Below are positions 8,216 to 16,655 of a stretch of DNA of 21,199 nucleotides, one piece after another. The position numbers were made by a program, and so were the translations under genes. The notes beneath the pieces were generated by a model. That model had not been told where the DNA came from. It ran no database searches and saw only the letters and a list, made by a program, of their open reading frames with translations. This DNA comes from JBJENW01 sp051880395 (lineage in GTDB: Bacteria; Bacillota; Clostridia; Lachnospirales; Lachnospiraceae): NCBI GenBank assembly GCA_051880395.1, contig JBJENW010000062.1, positions 1-21,199 of the forward strand. Direction: 5' to 3'. Numbering within the stretch: the first letter of the stretch is position 1; each line of letters opens with the position of its first letter.

Positions 8216-9076
8216 TCATAATATACTCTTTTGATTCCTTTCTGCCCAGAATTTTTCCATCAAGTACTGCTCATTGGAATACTCTCTCATACAATGTTCT
8301 GCTCTCAAACGCGCACGCCTGAACATCTCCTCCCGGTCATGGATCACTTTAATTCGAATCGTTCCATCAGAACAGAAAGTAAGTCCATCCCAGTATCTGA
8401 CACGAAGTTCCCTCCCTCCTGTAACTTCCCGATCATACATCAGCATCCCTGCATATTCTTCTTCCCCCGGGTCAAATACCCCATTACTCACGGAACCGGC
8501 TCCAAGAATCCGAAGGCAATGAGGATCCTTTTGTGCAATTTCCTGTTCATTTACCCGAATAATATCCAAATTGAAATTCAAAGGCGAAAACTCAATTTTT
8601 GTAAATCCCCATCCAAAATTCTCCACCGCACCGTCATTAAAGTGTATTAAATGAGATCCAGGATACCATGCTTTGTAATAAAGGTTCCCCTCCACTGCAA
8701 ATTTTTCTCGAAAATATTTCACCTTTTCATCCGTTCTACCTGGCTGTCGAATTAACACAGATGAAAAGCCTATCCCGTTTGGAAGTACCCCATAGCCATT
8801 TTCAAATTCCTCATATGGTGTATCAAGCATTCTCCAACCGGCATCTTCAGGCATATAGCAATAAGTATCCGGCAATGGCTGCTTCAATGCCATCTGGTGC
8901 TCTTCAGCCAGTTCCATCATCGGTTGATAAAAATACTTGGCACAAGGCGACTGTTCTTCTTCTTTCGTCAAATACGGACTTAATTTACGCAATTCATCCA
9001 TACTTACTTCCTTGCATGTCTTTCCACAAGTCCTTGGCTGTGTCATTTCACTTCCCGTGTAAAACATAAATGCCAT
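8216..9076 (-). CDS. DAPG/phloretin hydrolase-like (PhlG/Phy family) C-C hydrolase
   Basis: A 286-residue protein that I place, from remembered family features, with 2,4-diacetylphloroglucinol hydrolase PhlG and gut phloretin hydrolase Phy. These zinc enzymes cleave an acyl-phloroglucinol C-C bond, phloretin giving phloroglucinol and 3-(4-hydroxyphenyl)propionate. Supporting features are the length (the family is about 270-300), the central LYYKAWYPGSHLIHF segment (H142, H145), an acidic residue in FTKIEFSP (E162), and a C-terminal H261-x3-E265 in EHCMREYS. PhlG's last two zinc ligands are also a His and a Glu four residues apart. It is cytoplasmic, with no signal peptide. AAAGGAG precedes the ATG at 12 bp. 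It lies 40 bp after the carboxylesterase, so the two form operon B. Alternative: another member of the same fold acting on a different beta-diketone or acyl phenol. A profile search against the DAPG hydrolase family would settle it. Confidence 0.65.
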   Translation of the reverse strand: MAFMFYTGSEMTQPRTCGKTCKEVSMDELRKLSPYLTKEEEQSPCAKYFYQPMMELAEEHQMALKQPLPDTYCYMPEDAGWRMLDTPYEEFENGYGVLPNGIGFSSVLIRQPGRTDEKVKYFREKFAVEGNLYYKAWYPGSHLIHFNDGAVENFGWGFTKIEFSPLNFNLDIIRVNEQEIAQKDPHCLRILGAGSVSNGVFDPGEEEYAGMLMYDREVTGGRELRVRYWDGLTFCSDGTIRIKVIHDREEMFRRARLRAEHCMREYSNEQYLMEKFWAERNQKSIL

Positions 9077-9116
9077 TTTCTTTTCTATCTCCTTTCAAAC
9101 TCCACCATTGTAAATT

Positions 9117-10451
9117 CTATTCAAATACTTTTATAAATGGATCTGCTTCTGTGCAAGGACTCCATACATCCGTTTCGTCCACAGACGGATTTCCTTCTTT
9201 AATAAAGTTTGTCCAATATCGAATCACTTCTTTACTCAATTCCCAATCTTTCCGTTCCCATGGACGCCAACAGCGATTCAAAGTACCAAACGTATACCAT
9301 AGTTCACAAGTATGAAAGGCACCAGCCTGATCTCCTGGTAATTTACGTCCAAAATAATAAATCCAAGCCGGATTGTTCTGTTCTTTCTCCAGAATTCGGC
9401 TCCATTCAATACATTCATCATAAAGAACACCATGGCCGTTCTTCACAATATCCTCTTTGGTATTTCCAAGTTCATCTGCAACCGTTCCTATCAAATATGG
9501 AATCATCCGCACTTTTCCCTGACAGATTAAATCTTTCACAGACCGTTCTAAAAGATATCCGTCCACATTAGGAACCATACATAATGAAAGACCTTTTTTA
9601 TGCAAAACCATTTCTAACTTCAACATTGCTTCCTCTAACCTGACTGAATCAAGTTCTCGCAATTCCTTCAGATTTTCTACTCCTGTAAATTCCACAAACA
9701 TTTTTCCATATGTTTCTGCCTCTTCCATGGTAGGAGTCGGAAGAAGGTCAGATTTACAGCTCAATCCACTTTGCAGAATTGCTTTACTTATCATTCCTTC
9801 GGTTAGTTTACTGGATACCATCACCTGTGTACTCATTGCACCTGCAGATTGTCCCATAACCGTAATTTGTGTGCGATCACCACCAAAATTGCCAATATTC
9901 TCATATACCCACTTTAATGCTGCTATCTGATCGTAACATCCATAATTCCCTGAAATATTCTGAGAACTTTCTTCTCTAAGCCAGGGATGTGACAAAAATC
10001 CATAAACATTCAAACGGTAATTAATTGTCACAAGAATAATCCCTTTTTCACACCAGGATTCACCATCAAACTCCATTTCACTTCCATATCCACTACTGAA
10101 TGCCCCTCCGTGAATCCAAAATGCAACTGGAAGTTGTTTATTACCAGTATTCTTAGGGATCCATATATTTAGATACAGACAATCTTCGTTCATCTGCGGT
10201 ACATATTTCGGATTAGAATAAAACTCCCTATAAAACATAGATAAAACCGGATTACTATCATCCGGAAGTTTCTGAGGACAGATATTTTGGAACCGTTTTG
10301 CCTGATAAATACCTTCCCACGGTTCCATTTCTTCCGGTAACTTCCATCTTCGCTCCCCAACAGGTGGCTTTGCATAAGGAATTCCTTTAAATACGATACA
10401 ATTCCCTTCTTCTTTACCTTCAACAATTCCTTTATTAGTTTTTATCTGCAT
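9117..10451 (-). CDS. type-B carboxylesterase (COesterase family)
   Basis: A 444-residue serine esterase. It shows the family start TNKGIVEGKEEGNCIVFKGI followed by PYAKPPVGERRW, the EDCLYLNIW motif, oxyanion region WIHGGAF, and a full triad: S202 in MGQSAGAM, E327 in TVADELG and H380 in GAFHTCEL. It is somewhat shorter than the usual 500 or so residues, the loss being in the C-terminal half, but no key residue is missing. There is no signal peptide, so it acts on imported esters. The ATG at 10451 follows GGAGG. It heads operon B with the PhlG-like hydrolase, behind an AraC-type operator. Members hydrolyse carboxylic esters of many kinds; a role in removing an acyl group from a phenolic or sugar ester fits the neighbours but is inference. 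Confidence 0.88.
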   Translation of the reverse strand: MQIKTNKGIVEGKEEGNCIVFKGIPYAKPPVGERRWKLPEEMEPWEGIYQAKRFQNICPQKLPDDSNPVLSMFYREFYSNPKYVPQMNEDCLYLNIWIPKNTGNKQLPVAFWIHGGAFSSGYGSEMEFDGESWCEKGIILVTINYRLNVYGFLSHPWLREESSQNISGNYGCYDQIAALKWVYENIGNFGGDRTQITVMGQSAGAMSTQVMVSSKLTEGMISKAILQSGLSCKSDLLPTPTMEEAETYGKMFVEFTGVENLKELRELDSVRLEEAMLKLEMVLHKKGLSLCMVPNVDGYLLERSVKDLICQGKVRMIPYLIGTVADELGNTKEDIVKNGHGVLYDECIEWSRILEKEQNNPAWIYYFGRKLPGDQAGAFHTCELWYTFGTLNRCWRPWERKDWELSKEVIRYWTNFIKEGNPSVDETDVWSPCTEADPFIKVFE

Positions 10452-10482
10452 TTTTATCCTCCTTCATTGACAATCTAAAAGA

Positions 10483-10546
10483 AGTATAGAAAAAAAACAG
10501 ACTCAGTAATAGTAAAATTTGTTTCCGTAGATGTAAATATGTCTTT
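10483..10546 (-). promoter_or_regulatory. promoter and AraC-type operator of operon B
   Basis: On the minus strand a TATACT -10 lies at 10488-10483 with only a weak -35 (TTACTG). In plus-strand text, TGTAAATATGTCTTT at 10532-10546 matches 11 of 15 bases with the site at 7177-7191, and GTAAAATTTGTTTCC at 10512-10526 is a second half-site 20-21 bp away that overlaps the -35 region. The distal site begins 81 bp from the start codon, nearly the same as at the MFS gene (82). Confidence 0.45.
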
Positions 10547-10629
10547 TTCTATTTCATCATTGTTGCAGGAATGAACAATTGTAATAAATTTCAAATTGAT
10601 AACAATATGTAACTATTTCATAATACCTT

Positions 10630-10669
10630 AAAATCCATATACCGACATAATTGTCGGCACATGGATTTT
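10630..10669 (-). terminator. rho-independent terminator of the sugar operon
   Basis: A two-part perfect stem: outer AAAATCCAT / ATGGATTTT (10630-10638, 10661-10669) and inner CCGACA / TGTCGG (10642-10647, 10652-10657). It starts 13 bp past the dehydrogenase stop codon. The stem is near symmetrical, so it could work in both directions. Confidence 0.75.
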
Positions 10670-10681
10670 ATGATTTCCAAT

Positions 10682-11788
10682 TTATTCATTTACAATCGCA
10701 ATTTTAAAACCATCCATACGGATATTTGTTTCCATTGCCTCGTTAATCTCATTTAACGGAAACTTGTGAGATACAAGCTCGCCTACCGGATAGCCCTGTT
10801 TTGCTGCTTCCTTCAACATTTCCATGGCCTGAAGCCAGTCTTTAGCCTGATATGTCCAGGATCCTGTAACCTTGATTTCTTTATTGCAAATATCCAAATG
10901 CGGGTTGTAGGTAGTATCTCCATTATTTACAAAGAATCCCAGTTCACACATAGAACCGCCACGGCGCACATAATGCCAGATAGTAGAAGCAGCTTTCGGA
11001 GAACCTGTACACTGGAATGCCATTTCCGCACCCTTTCCTTCTGTCTCTTCTTTTACACGTGCCTCTGCGTCCTCTTTCATAAAATTGATGACTACTTTCG
11101 CACCTAATTTCTTTGCCATCTCCAATCTCTTCTCATCACCGTCAACTGCAATAATATTACGGCATCCCATAGTACGGACAGTTGTCAATAACAGTAAACC
11201 GATTGGTCCGCATCCCTGTACCAGTACGTAAGAATCATGTTTGAAATTAAATATTTCTTTTGCTTTTTCTACCGCATGTACAACAACTGCTGCAGGTTCA
11301 ATTAAAAGTCTGGAATCCAAGTCCTGCATATCGGATACATTGAAGATAACTCCGCCTTCATTGATTTTGATATACTCACCAAACCAGCCATTAAAGAAGT
11401 GATCTTCGCCCGGAAGCAAACCAAAGATTTCTCCACCATCACACAGATGGATATGCTCTGGATCTTTTTTACAGGTATCACATACACCGCATGGTTTTAA
11501 TCCGGTTACAATCTTATCTCCAACCTTCAACGTTTTTCCGGAATAATCCACAGTTACATTCTTTCCGATTTTAACGATTTCACCTGTTCCTTCATGGCCG
11601 AGCTGAATCGGAATATATCCGAATGGATCTCCCTTGTACTCATGCACATCTGTTCCGCAGATACCGCAGCCTTCCACTTTAACCAGCACTTCGTCATCAC
11701 TGATTTCCGGCATCGGTAATTCACGGATTTCAATTTTCTTTTCTCCTGTTAAGACTGCTACTTTTGCTGTTGCTTTGATTTCACTCAT
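10682..11788 (-). CDS. zinc-dependent medium-chain alcohol/polyol dehydrogenase
   Basis: A 368-residue MDR-family dehydrogenase of the sorbitol/threonine dehydrogenase type. The catalytic zinc site is visible in GCGICGTDVHEYKG and QLGHEGTGEI plus the later EPAAVVVHA. A structural zinc loop CGVCDTCKKDPEHIHLC is present, and the NAD(P) fold carries VQGCGPIGLLLL. It would oxidise a secondary alcohol of a polyol or sugar to a ketone, or the reverse. It is the last gene of the five-gene sugar operon, 13 bp after the epimerase-like gene, and is followed by a strong hairpin. With an isomerase, kinase and aldolase upstream, a polyol or aldose/ketose interconversion is likely; the substrate is not readable from sequence. 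Confidence 0.88.
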   Translation of the reverse strand: MSEIKATAKVAVLTGEKKIEIRELPMPEISDDEVLVKVEGCGICGTDVHEYKGDPFGYIPIQLGHEGTGEIVKIGKNVTVDYSGKTLKVGDKIVTGLKPCGVCDTCKKDPEHIHLCDGGEIFGLLPGEDHFFNGWFGEYIKINEGGVIFNVSDMQDLDSRLLIEPAAVVVHAVEKAKEIFNFKHDSYVLVQGCGPIGLLLLTTVRTMGCRNIIAVDGDEKRLEMAKKLGAKVVINFMKEDAEARVKEETEGKGAEMAFQCTGSPKAASTIWHYVRRGGSMCELGFFVNNGDTTYNPHLDICNKEIKVTGSWTYQAKDWLQAMEMLKEAAKQGYPVGELVSHKFPLNEINEAMETNIRMDGFKIAIVNE

Positions 11789-11801
11789 AATAAAATCCCC
11801 T

Positions 11802-12785
11802 TTACTTTTTATTTTCGCATGATTCTATCATGGTAATTTTTACTTTATATGTTTTCTTTTCTCCTGGATTCAGGAACTTGAGCATTCCTGTCTTTCTCAT
11901 TACATCGCGTCCATCCGGATAACAGTTGCCGCATTCCAGACCGAGCACATAATCTCTAACTCCCATCATCTTCCATTCCACAAAACCATCCAGTTCCGTT
12001 GCGTCAAAAGAAATATTCAGTCCTATTCCCAGTTTCGGCTGGAAGATAGAAGCTCTTCCTGACTCATCTGCAAACTTATGATAATAACAGCGTTCCTGAT
12101 ATCCGATTGTCGGTTTCTCTATATGCATCCAGTTTTCTATATCCTCTGCCGCATGGTCATCTCTTGGCAGTACTTCCACCGCCGGTATTTTCACAATACT
12201 GTCTTCGTCCAACAACGGATATCCCATATTCATGTGGTACAGAATCTCAACAGGCTCTGTTTTATCTCCTGTATTGTAGATCGTATCACATATTTCAAAA
12301 CTGTTTTCCTCAGTGGAAACTTGAATCTTACGCTCCATCCGGAGTTTTCTGCCAAAGATGGTCTCATCTTTTACAATGGTATGAATAACAAGACCAGCTT
12401 CGTCTTCGGTCCAGTAGACCTGCTCACAGGGCTGATTACCGATGGAACCATGGAGTGGAAGATCTTCTCCTTCATCCATGCATGGAGAGCCCACAGCCTG
12501 TAGTCCGCAGGTGGTAAGAAAGCCCGCTGTAAAGGTCTTAAGCCAGTTTGCTCCGATACTATCGTAATAAGCCGGTGCTGCATATCCGCAGGGAGACAGG
12601 TAGCTCATATTGATTCCCTTAAAACGCAGTCTGGTAATATCACCACATCTGTCAGGCGAAATAGTGAGCATAAGACCCTTTCCATTATTCACTTCAAGGA
12701 GACGCATACCGTCACCTTTTCCCCCTACAAGGCGATGTTCTTCTACTCCATACAACTGTGTGTCATGTCCTATATATGGATTCAT
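11802..12785 (-). CDS. DUF4432/aldose 1-epimerase-like protein
   Basis: A 327-residue beta-sandwich protein of the galactose mutarotase superfamily, DUF4432 branch. Visible are the N-terminal HRLVGGKGDGMRLLEV, LTISPDRCGDITRLRFKG, the histidine in DLPLHGSIG, the central ILYHMNMGYPLLDED and the Glu-rich EWKMMGVRDYVLGLECGNC, where a catalytic Glu is usual. Members are found in sugar operons next to FGGY kinases and are presumed to interconvert sugar anomers. AAAGGTGAGG precedes the ATG, which lies 33 bp after the kinase. A mutarotase would supply the anomer needed by the isomerase or dehydrogenase. No signal peptide is present. Confidence 0.8.
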   Translation of the reverse strand: MNPYIGHDTQLYGVEEHRLVGGKGDGMRLLEVNNGKGLMLTISPDRCGDITRLRFKGINMSYLSPCGYAAPAYYDSIGANWLKTFTAGFLTTCGLQAVGSPCMDEGEDLPLHGSIGNQPCEQVYWTEDEAGLVIHTIVKDETIFGRKLRMERKIQVSTEENSFEICDTIYNTGDKTEPVEILYHMNMGYPLLDEDSIVKIPAVEVLPRDDHAAEDIENWMHIEKPTIGYQERCYYHKFADESGRASIFQPKLGIGLNISFDATELDGFVEWKMMGVRDYVLGLECGNCYPDGRDVMRKTGMLKFLNPGEKKTYKVKITMIESCENKK

Positions 12786-12818
12786 TTTTTCCTCACCTTT
12801 CCCAGACAGTCTATACCA

Positions 12819-14321
12819 CTACATAAGTGGTCTGACTGCTTGATAAACATTTTGATATTTTTTATAGATTCTCATATACTTTTCATGCATTGCCGGTCTT
12901 GGTTCATAAGTTTTAATTTCTTCCACCATATGAACCGCGGCATCCTGCAAATCGTGAAAAATCCCTATCGCAATTCCAGTCAGCATAGCACTTCCTACCG
13001 TTCCCGCATCCACAGTTTTCAATGCAACCATAGGCACATTCAGCATATCTGCCTTCATCTGCATCCATTCTTCAGAATGGGCTCCGCCGCCGGTGGCATG
13101 GATTTTTTCAAACCGGATTCCTGAACCCTGAAGTGCCTGCATATTCAGATACATTTCATAGACAACGCCTTCCATACAACCGCGGTAAATATCAGCTGTC
13201 GTTGTCGCCGTTGTAAGTCCCAGGACAGCCCCTTTGGAACCGGTATCCATATAAGGAGTCGCAGCACCTGCAAAATGAGGCAGTATCAGAAGCCCGCTTG
13301 GAATCTCTTCTTCTTTCTGAGCCGCATAAGCCTGTTCCAGATACTCATTGACAGAAATCCCCTGTTCTTTCGCCAACTCTATTTCTTTTTTTGCCAGTGT
13401 CTCTGTACACCACTGCATTAGAGCTCCTCCGGTGTATGAAAATGCATATGCCACATATTTTCCCGGTATTACGTAAGGTACTACGGAAAAATATCCCTGA
13501 TACATCACGTCGATGTCCGGTATCTGATCATACACCGGAGTAAGGCATTCTACTGTTCCGGCCCCATCCACAGCTACAAAGCCGTCAAAAGCACCTGCTC
13601 CTACAGCTGCTGATACCTGGTCGTGGCTCACAGAAACTACTTTTGTATCCCGGCTAAGTCCTGTCTTCTGTACTGCTGCCAGACTGATTGTCCCGGCAAC
13701 ACTTCCGGTCGGTACCGGTTCCGCCATCAGACCCATATCAATTCCTGCCGCTTCAAATATTTCCTGACTCCAGCAGAGGTTGCGGATATCAAATGCCATC
13801 GTTCTAGTAGCAAGGGAATAATCAATCTGTGCATTTCCCGTCAGATGATAGACCACATAATCTTCCATCAAAAAAATCTTTCGAGCAGAAGAATATACCT
13901 CCGGCTGATTCTTCTTGATCCACATGATTTTGGAAATACTGTACATCTCATGCGGACGGAGACCGGTAATATTTGCAATCTCCCGTTCTCCAAGTTTTTC
14001 AACCAGTTCCCGGCACTCTTCCTTTCCCCGAGGATCCGTATAAAGCATTGCCGGATGAAGAGGTTCTCCCGCCTCATCCACGCAGACAAAAGTTTCTCCA
14101 AAACTGGTAACACCGATGCCTGCAATATCCGGATATTTTTCCGCCATTTCCCGAATGGAATCATAGGCACCGTCCATCACAGCAGAAATATCAATCTCAT
14201 GGCCTCCTACCGTCCGCCTTACCGGGTAATCGCGGTATGCCTTGTCCAGATATTTCCCATTCTCATCAAAGACCGTGCATTTGCAACCTGTTGTGCCGAT
14301 ATCCAATCCTGCAATTTTCAT
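12819..14321 (-). CDS. FGGY-family carbohydrate kinase (xylulokinase-like)
   Basis: A 500-residue sugar kinase of the usual family length. The N-terminal domain begins GLDIGTTGCKCTVFDENG (phosphate loop), with TSFGETFVCVDEAGEPL and YTDPRG following. The catalytic aspartate is in VSVSHDQVSAAVGAG, and the C-terminal ATP-binding domain contains YTGGALMQW, PHFAGAATPY and HATGGGAHSEEW. FGGY enzymes phosphorylate ketoses such as xylulose, ribulose or fuculose, or polyols. The start follows AGGAGG closely. It sits 12 bp after the isomerase-like gene, so kinase and isomerase are co-made. As the only kinase in the operon, its product must be the direct substrate of the class II aldolase, which predicts a ketose 1-phosphate. 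The sugar cannot be named. Confidence 0.88.
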   Translation of the reverse strand: MKIAGLDIGTTGCKCTVFDENGKYLDKAYRDYPVRRTVGGHEIDISAVMDGAYDSIREMAEKYPDIAGIGVTSFGETFVCVDEAGEPLHPAMLYTDPRGKEECRELVEKLGEREIANITGLRPHEMYSISKIMWIKKNQPEVYSSARKIFLMEDYVVYHLTGNAQIDYSLATRTMAFDIRNLCWSQEIFEAAGIDMGLMAEPVPTGSVAGTISLAAVQKTGLSRDTKVVSVSHDQVSAAVGAGAFDGFVAVDGAGTVECLTPVYDQIPDIDVMYQGYFSVVPYVIPGKYVAYAFSYTGGALMQWCTETLAKKEIELAKEQGISVNEYLEQAYAAQKEEEIPSGLLILPHFAGAATPYMDTGSKGAVLGLTTATTTADIYRGCMEGVVYEMYLNMQALQGSGIRFEKIHATGGGAHSEEWMQMKADMLNVPMVALKTVDAGTVGSAMLTGIAIGIFHDLQDAAVHMVEEIKTYEPRPAMHEKYMRIYKKYQNVYQAVRPLM

Positions 14322-14333
14322 GCTACATTCCTC

Positions 14334-15737
14334 CTAATCGATATCTACCCATTCGTATCCAAGATAAGTGGTAAATGCCTCTTTTAAGATTTCTTTCATA
14401 TGACCAACACCTACCGAAGTGTGATGTTTGAAGCCTCCCCTTGCTAGTTTAATCAGCTTATTCTGTAAATCCGGAATTTCACAGACACCGCCGCACCCGA
14501 AGAATGCATCTTCAATCGGATCGTCTGTAAACTGCGCCTCACTTGCATACACAATAATTTTACCGTCCTTGGTCTGGCAGTTGGAGATAGTAGTTGGGAA
14601 TGCCTTAATTCTTCCTTCGTTACATCCCCATCCTGAACCCGGATCACTTTTTGCAAACATCTTATGCTCAGTAACTGTTCCTTTTTCAGTCATTAAGCTC
14701 TGGGCAACTGGTCCACAGTGGAATAAGATCACCTTATTCTCATCATCACCATAGTTATTATTCCAATCCAGTACAGCAGTCGGCTCTTCGCTCGCAAGAC
14801 TCATGGCACGCATGGTCAATGCAGAACACATATCAATCTCACAGGAAGCAACAATACCTCTGTCATTTAATTCACTTAACAAGACACACGGACATACACG
14901 CATATAGGTCTCCATCTCATTCCAACAGCGCAGAGTCAGAGCATCCAGATGATATTCCTCAATATATTCGTCAATTACAACAGATATTTTTGCAAGCGTT
15001 AATTTATTGGATTCCGGCACTTTTGTGAAGTCTGTGTAGTTCTCCAAAACTTTGATTTTTTTCGCAACCGCCACATCATCATCTGCCTTATGCTCTACCT
15101 TATAAATCAACTCGGAGAGATCAAATGATTCTACATTAATTCCATATTTCTGTAACGTGATTTCATCGAAACGAACAGTCTTAAATGCCGTGGTTCTTGC
15201 CCCGATACAGCCGACATTAAATCTTTTCATTCCGTTTACTACACGGCAGATTGCCGCAAAGTCTCTTAAATTCTGTGCAAATGCCTCAGATAATGGATGT
15301 ACGACATGAGGTTTCATAACAGTAAAAGGTACATTATACTGAGTAAATACGTCAGTAACAGAAAATTTTCCACAGTATGCATCTCTTCTATGAGCAAAGT
15401 CCATCTTTCCGATTTCGTCCGGATAAGCCTGCATCAGAATTGGTACTCCCGCATCCTGCAGTGCCGTAATAGCTCCGTTCTCATCTGCAAAAATTGGCAT
15501 GGAAAAGATTACACCATCATATTCTCCCTCATGTTCCTTTAACCATTTTGCATAGAGGAGTCCCTCATCTCTCGTTTCAATTCCGCCAAATCTGGTCAGT
15601 TCCGCATCCATGGCAATGTAGTCATAACCCGCATCAGTCACAGCCTTGATCATATCTTCTCTTGCTCCGTAAATCAGTTCTCCCGGCATAAATCCACGGT
15701 TACAAAATGCCAGTGCAAATGTCATTTTTTTACTCAT
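14334..15737 (-). CDS. L-fucose/L-arabinose isomerase-like sugar isomerase
   Basis: A 467-residue protein of the L-fucose isomerase-like superfamily. Features are an N-terminal alpha/beta domain (FALAFCNRGFMPGELI; YDGVIFSMPIF), a middle domain with NVGCIGARTTAFKTVRFDE, and metal-site candidates in LRCWNEMETY and VASCEIDMCSALTMRAMS, as in the Glu/Asp pair of FucI. A C-terminal HTSVGVGHM could supply a histidine. It is shorter than FucI (about 590 residues), so it belongs to the family of compact FucI-like proteins with varied substrates. It probably converts an aldose to a ketose using Mn2+ or a similar metal. It lies 18 bp after the aldolase and 12 bp before the kinase. The substrate is open: pentose, 6-deoxyhexose or a branched sugar. 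Confidence 0.78.
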   Translation of the reverse strand: MSKKMTFALAFCNRGFMPGELIYGAREDMIKAVTDAGYDYIAMDAELTRFGGIETRDEGLLYAKWLKEHEGEYDGVIFSMPIFADENGAITALQDAGVPILMQAYPDEIGKMDFAHRRDAYCGKFSVTDVFTQYNVPFTVMKPHVVHPLSEAFAQNLRDFAAICRVVNGMKRFNVGCIGARTTAFKTVRFDEITLQKYGINVESFDLSELIYKVEHKADDDVAVAKKIKVLENYTDFTKVPESNKLTLAKISVVIDEYIEEYHLDALTLRCWNEMETYMRVCPCVLLSELNDRGIVASCEIDMCSALTMRAMSLASEEPTAVLDWNNNYGDDENKVILFHCGPVAQSLMTEKGTVTEHKMFAKSDPGSGWGCNEGRIKAFPTTISNCQTKDGKIIVYASEAQFTDDPIEDAFFGCGGVCEIPDLQNKLIKLARGGFKHHTSVGVGHMKEILKEAFTTYLGYEWVDID

Positions 15738-15755
15738 TTTCGTTTCTCCCTTCTG

Positions 15756-16622
15756 TTAATCCATTAGTGCAAACATTTTCATTGCTGCTTTCACATTTTC
15801 CTTCATTGCATCCCTTGCCGCCATCGAAGCTGACGAGAAAAACAATGGTTCTCCTTCTTTTATGCAATTTATATATTCCGCTACAGCATTACCACCGGAC
15901 TTATCCATATAAGTAAAATAGTTAACTTTGCGGGTTCCGGCTTCAATCGCCTTCCTGTAATCTTCTTTACTTACGCCAGAACCTCCATGCATAACAACCG
16001 GAATATTATTAGTCAATGTCCGTACATTTTTTACCACATCAAAATCCAGTTTTGGCTCAGTCAGATAAATTCCGTGTGTTGTTCCAAAGGAACATGCCAA
16101 TGCAGCGATTCCCGTTTCTTTCACAAACACTGAGGCCTGCTGCGGATCTGTATAAATCTTTGTTTCATCATCTGCTCCCGAATCGTCTCCTGCACCTGAC
16201 TCTCGCCTTCCCATGGAACCAAGTTCAGCCTCTACAGATGCACCTGTCTTTGCCGCCATCGCTACTGCAATCTTTGTATTGGCAAGGTTTTCTTCATAGG
16301 TAAGAGTAGAACCATCGTACATAATTCCAGTAAATCCCAGGTTTAACGCCTGCTTCAGATATTCCAGTGTCTCACCATGATCCAAATGTACACAAACCGG
16401 AACCGTTGATTTTTTTGCCGCCTCGACCATGATTGGTCCAATCACAGAAAGAGGAATCCACGGTTCATGGCACTGTGCAAACTGGACGATTACCGGAAGT
16501 TCCAGTTCCTCTGCTGCGCCTATGATTGCCTGTAAGGCTTCAAGATTTGGCGTATTGAAAGACCCTATTGCAATCTTTTTCTCTTCTGCAATTTTCATCA
16601 CTTCACTTAACGTTACTAACAT
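15756..16622 (-). CDS. class II ketose-bisphosphate aldolase family protein (FBA/GatY-like)
   Basis: A 288-residue class II aldolase, the usual length. Family residues are present: D81-H82 in VHLDHGETLE (proton donor and zinc ligand), MYDGS at 101-105, VEAELG at 130-135, H183 in GTTHGIY and H212 in MHGGSGVS (zinc ligands), and the NYFTY segment near the active site. It cleaves a ketose phosphate into dihydroxyacetone phosphate and an aldehyde. I start it at the ATG at 16622, with AAAGGA upstream; the frame is open to 16721, but those 33 residues run across the promoter and lie before the normal family start MLVTLSEVM. It is the first gene of the sugar operon. With only one kinase downstream, a ketose 1-phosphate rather than a bisphosphate substrate is likely. 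Confidence 0.88.
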   Translation of the reverse strand: MLVTLSEVMKIAEEKKIAIGSFNTPNLEALQAIIGAAEELELPVIVQFAQCHEPWIPLSVIGPIMVEAAKKSTVPVCVHLDHGETLEYLKQALNLGFTGIMYDGSTLTYEENLANTKIAVAMAAKTGASVEAELGSMGRRESGAGDDSGADDETKIYTDPQQASVFVKETGIAALACSFGTTHGIYLTEPKLDFDVVKNVRTLTNNIPVVMHGGSGVSKEDYRKAIEAGTRKVNYFTYMDKSGGNAVAEYINCIKEGEPLFFSSASMAARDAMKENVKAAMKMFALMD

Positions 16623-16655
16623 TTTTATCCGTCCTTTCTTCTTCTTGATACTTAA

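Noticed and set aside
9109..9120. TGTAAATTCTAT, like the operator sites
   Set aside because: It overlaps the carboxylesterase stop codon, lies only about 33 bp before the next gene with no -10 at the right distance, and lacks the GTCC half.
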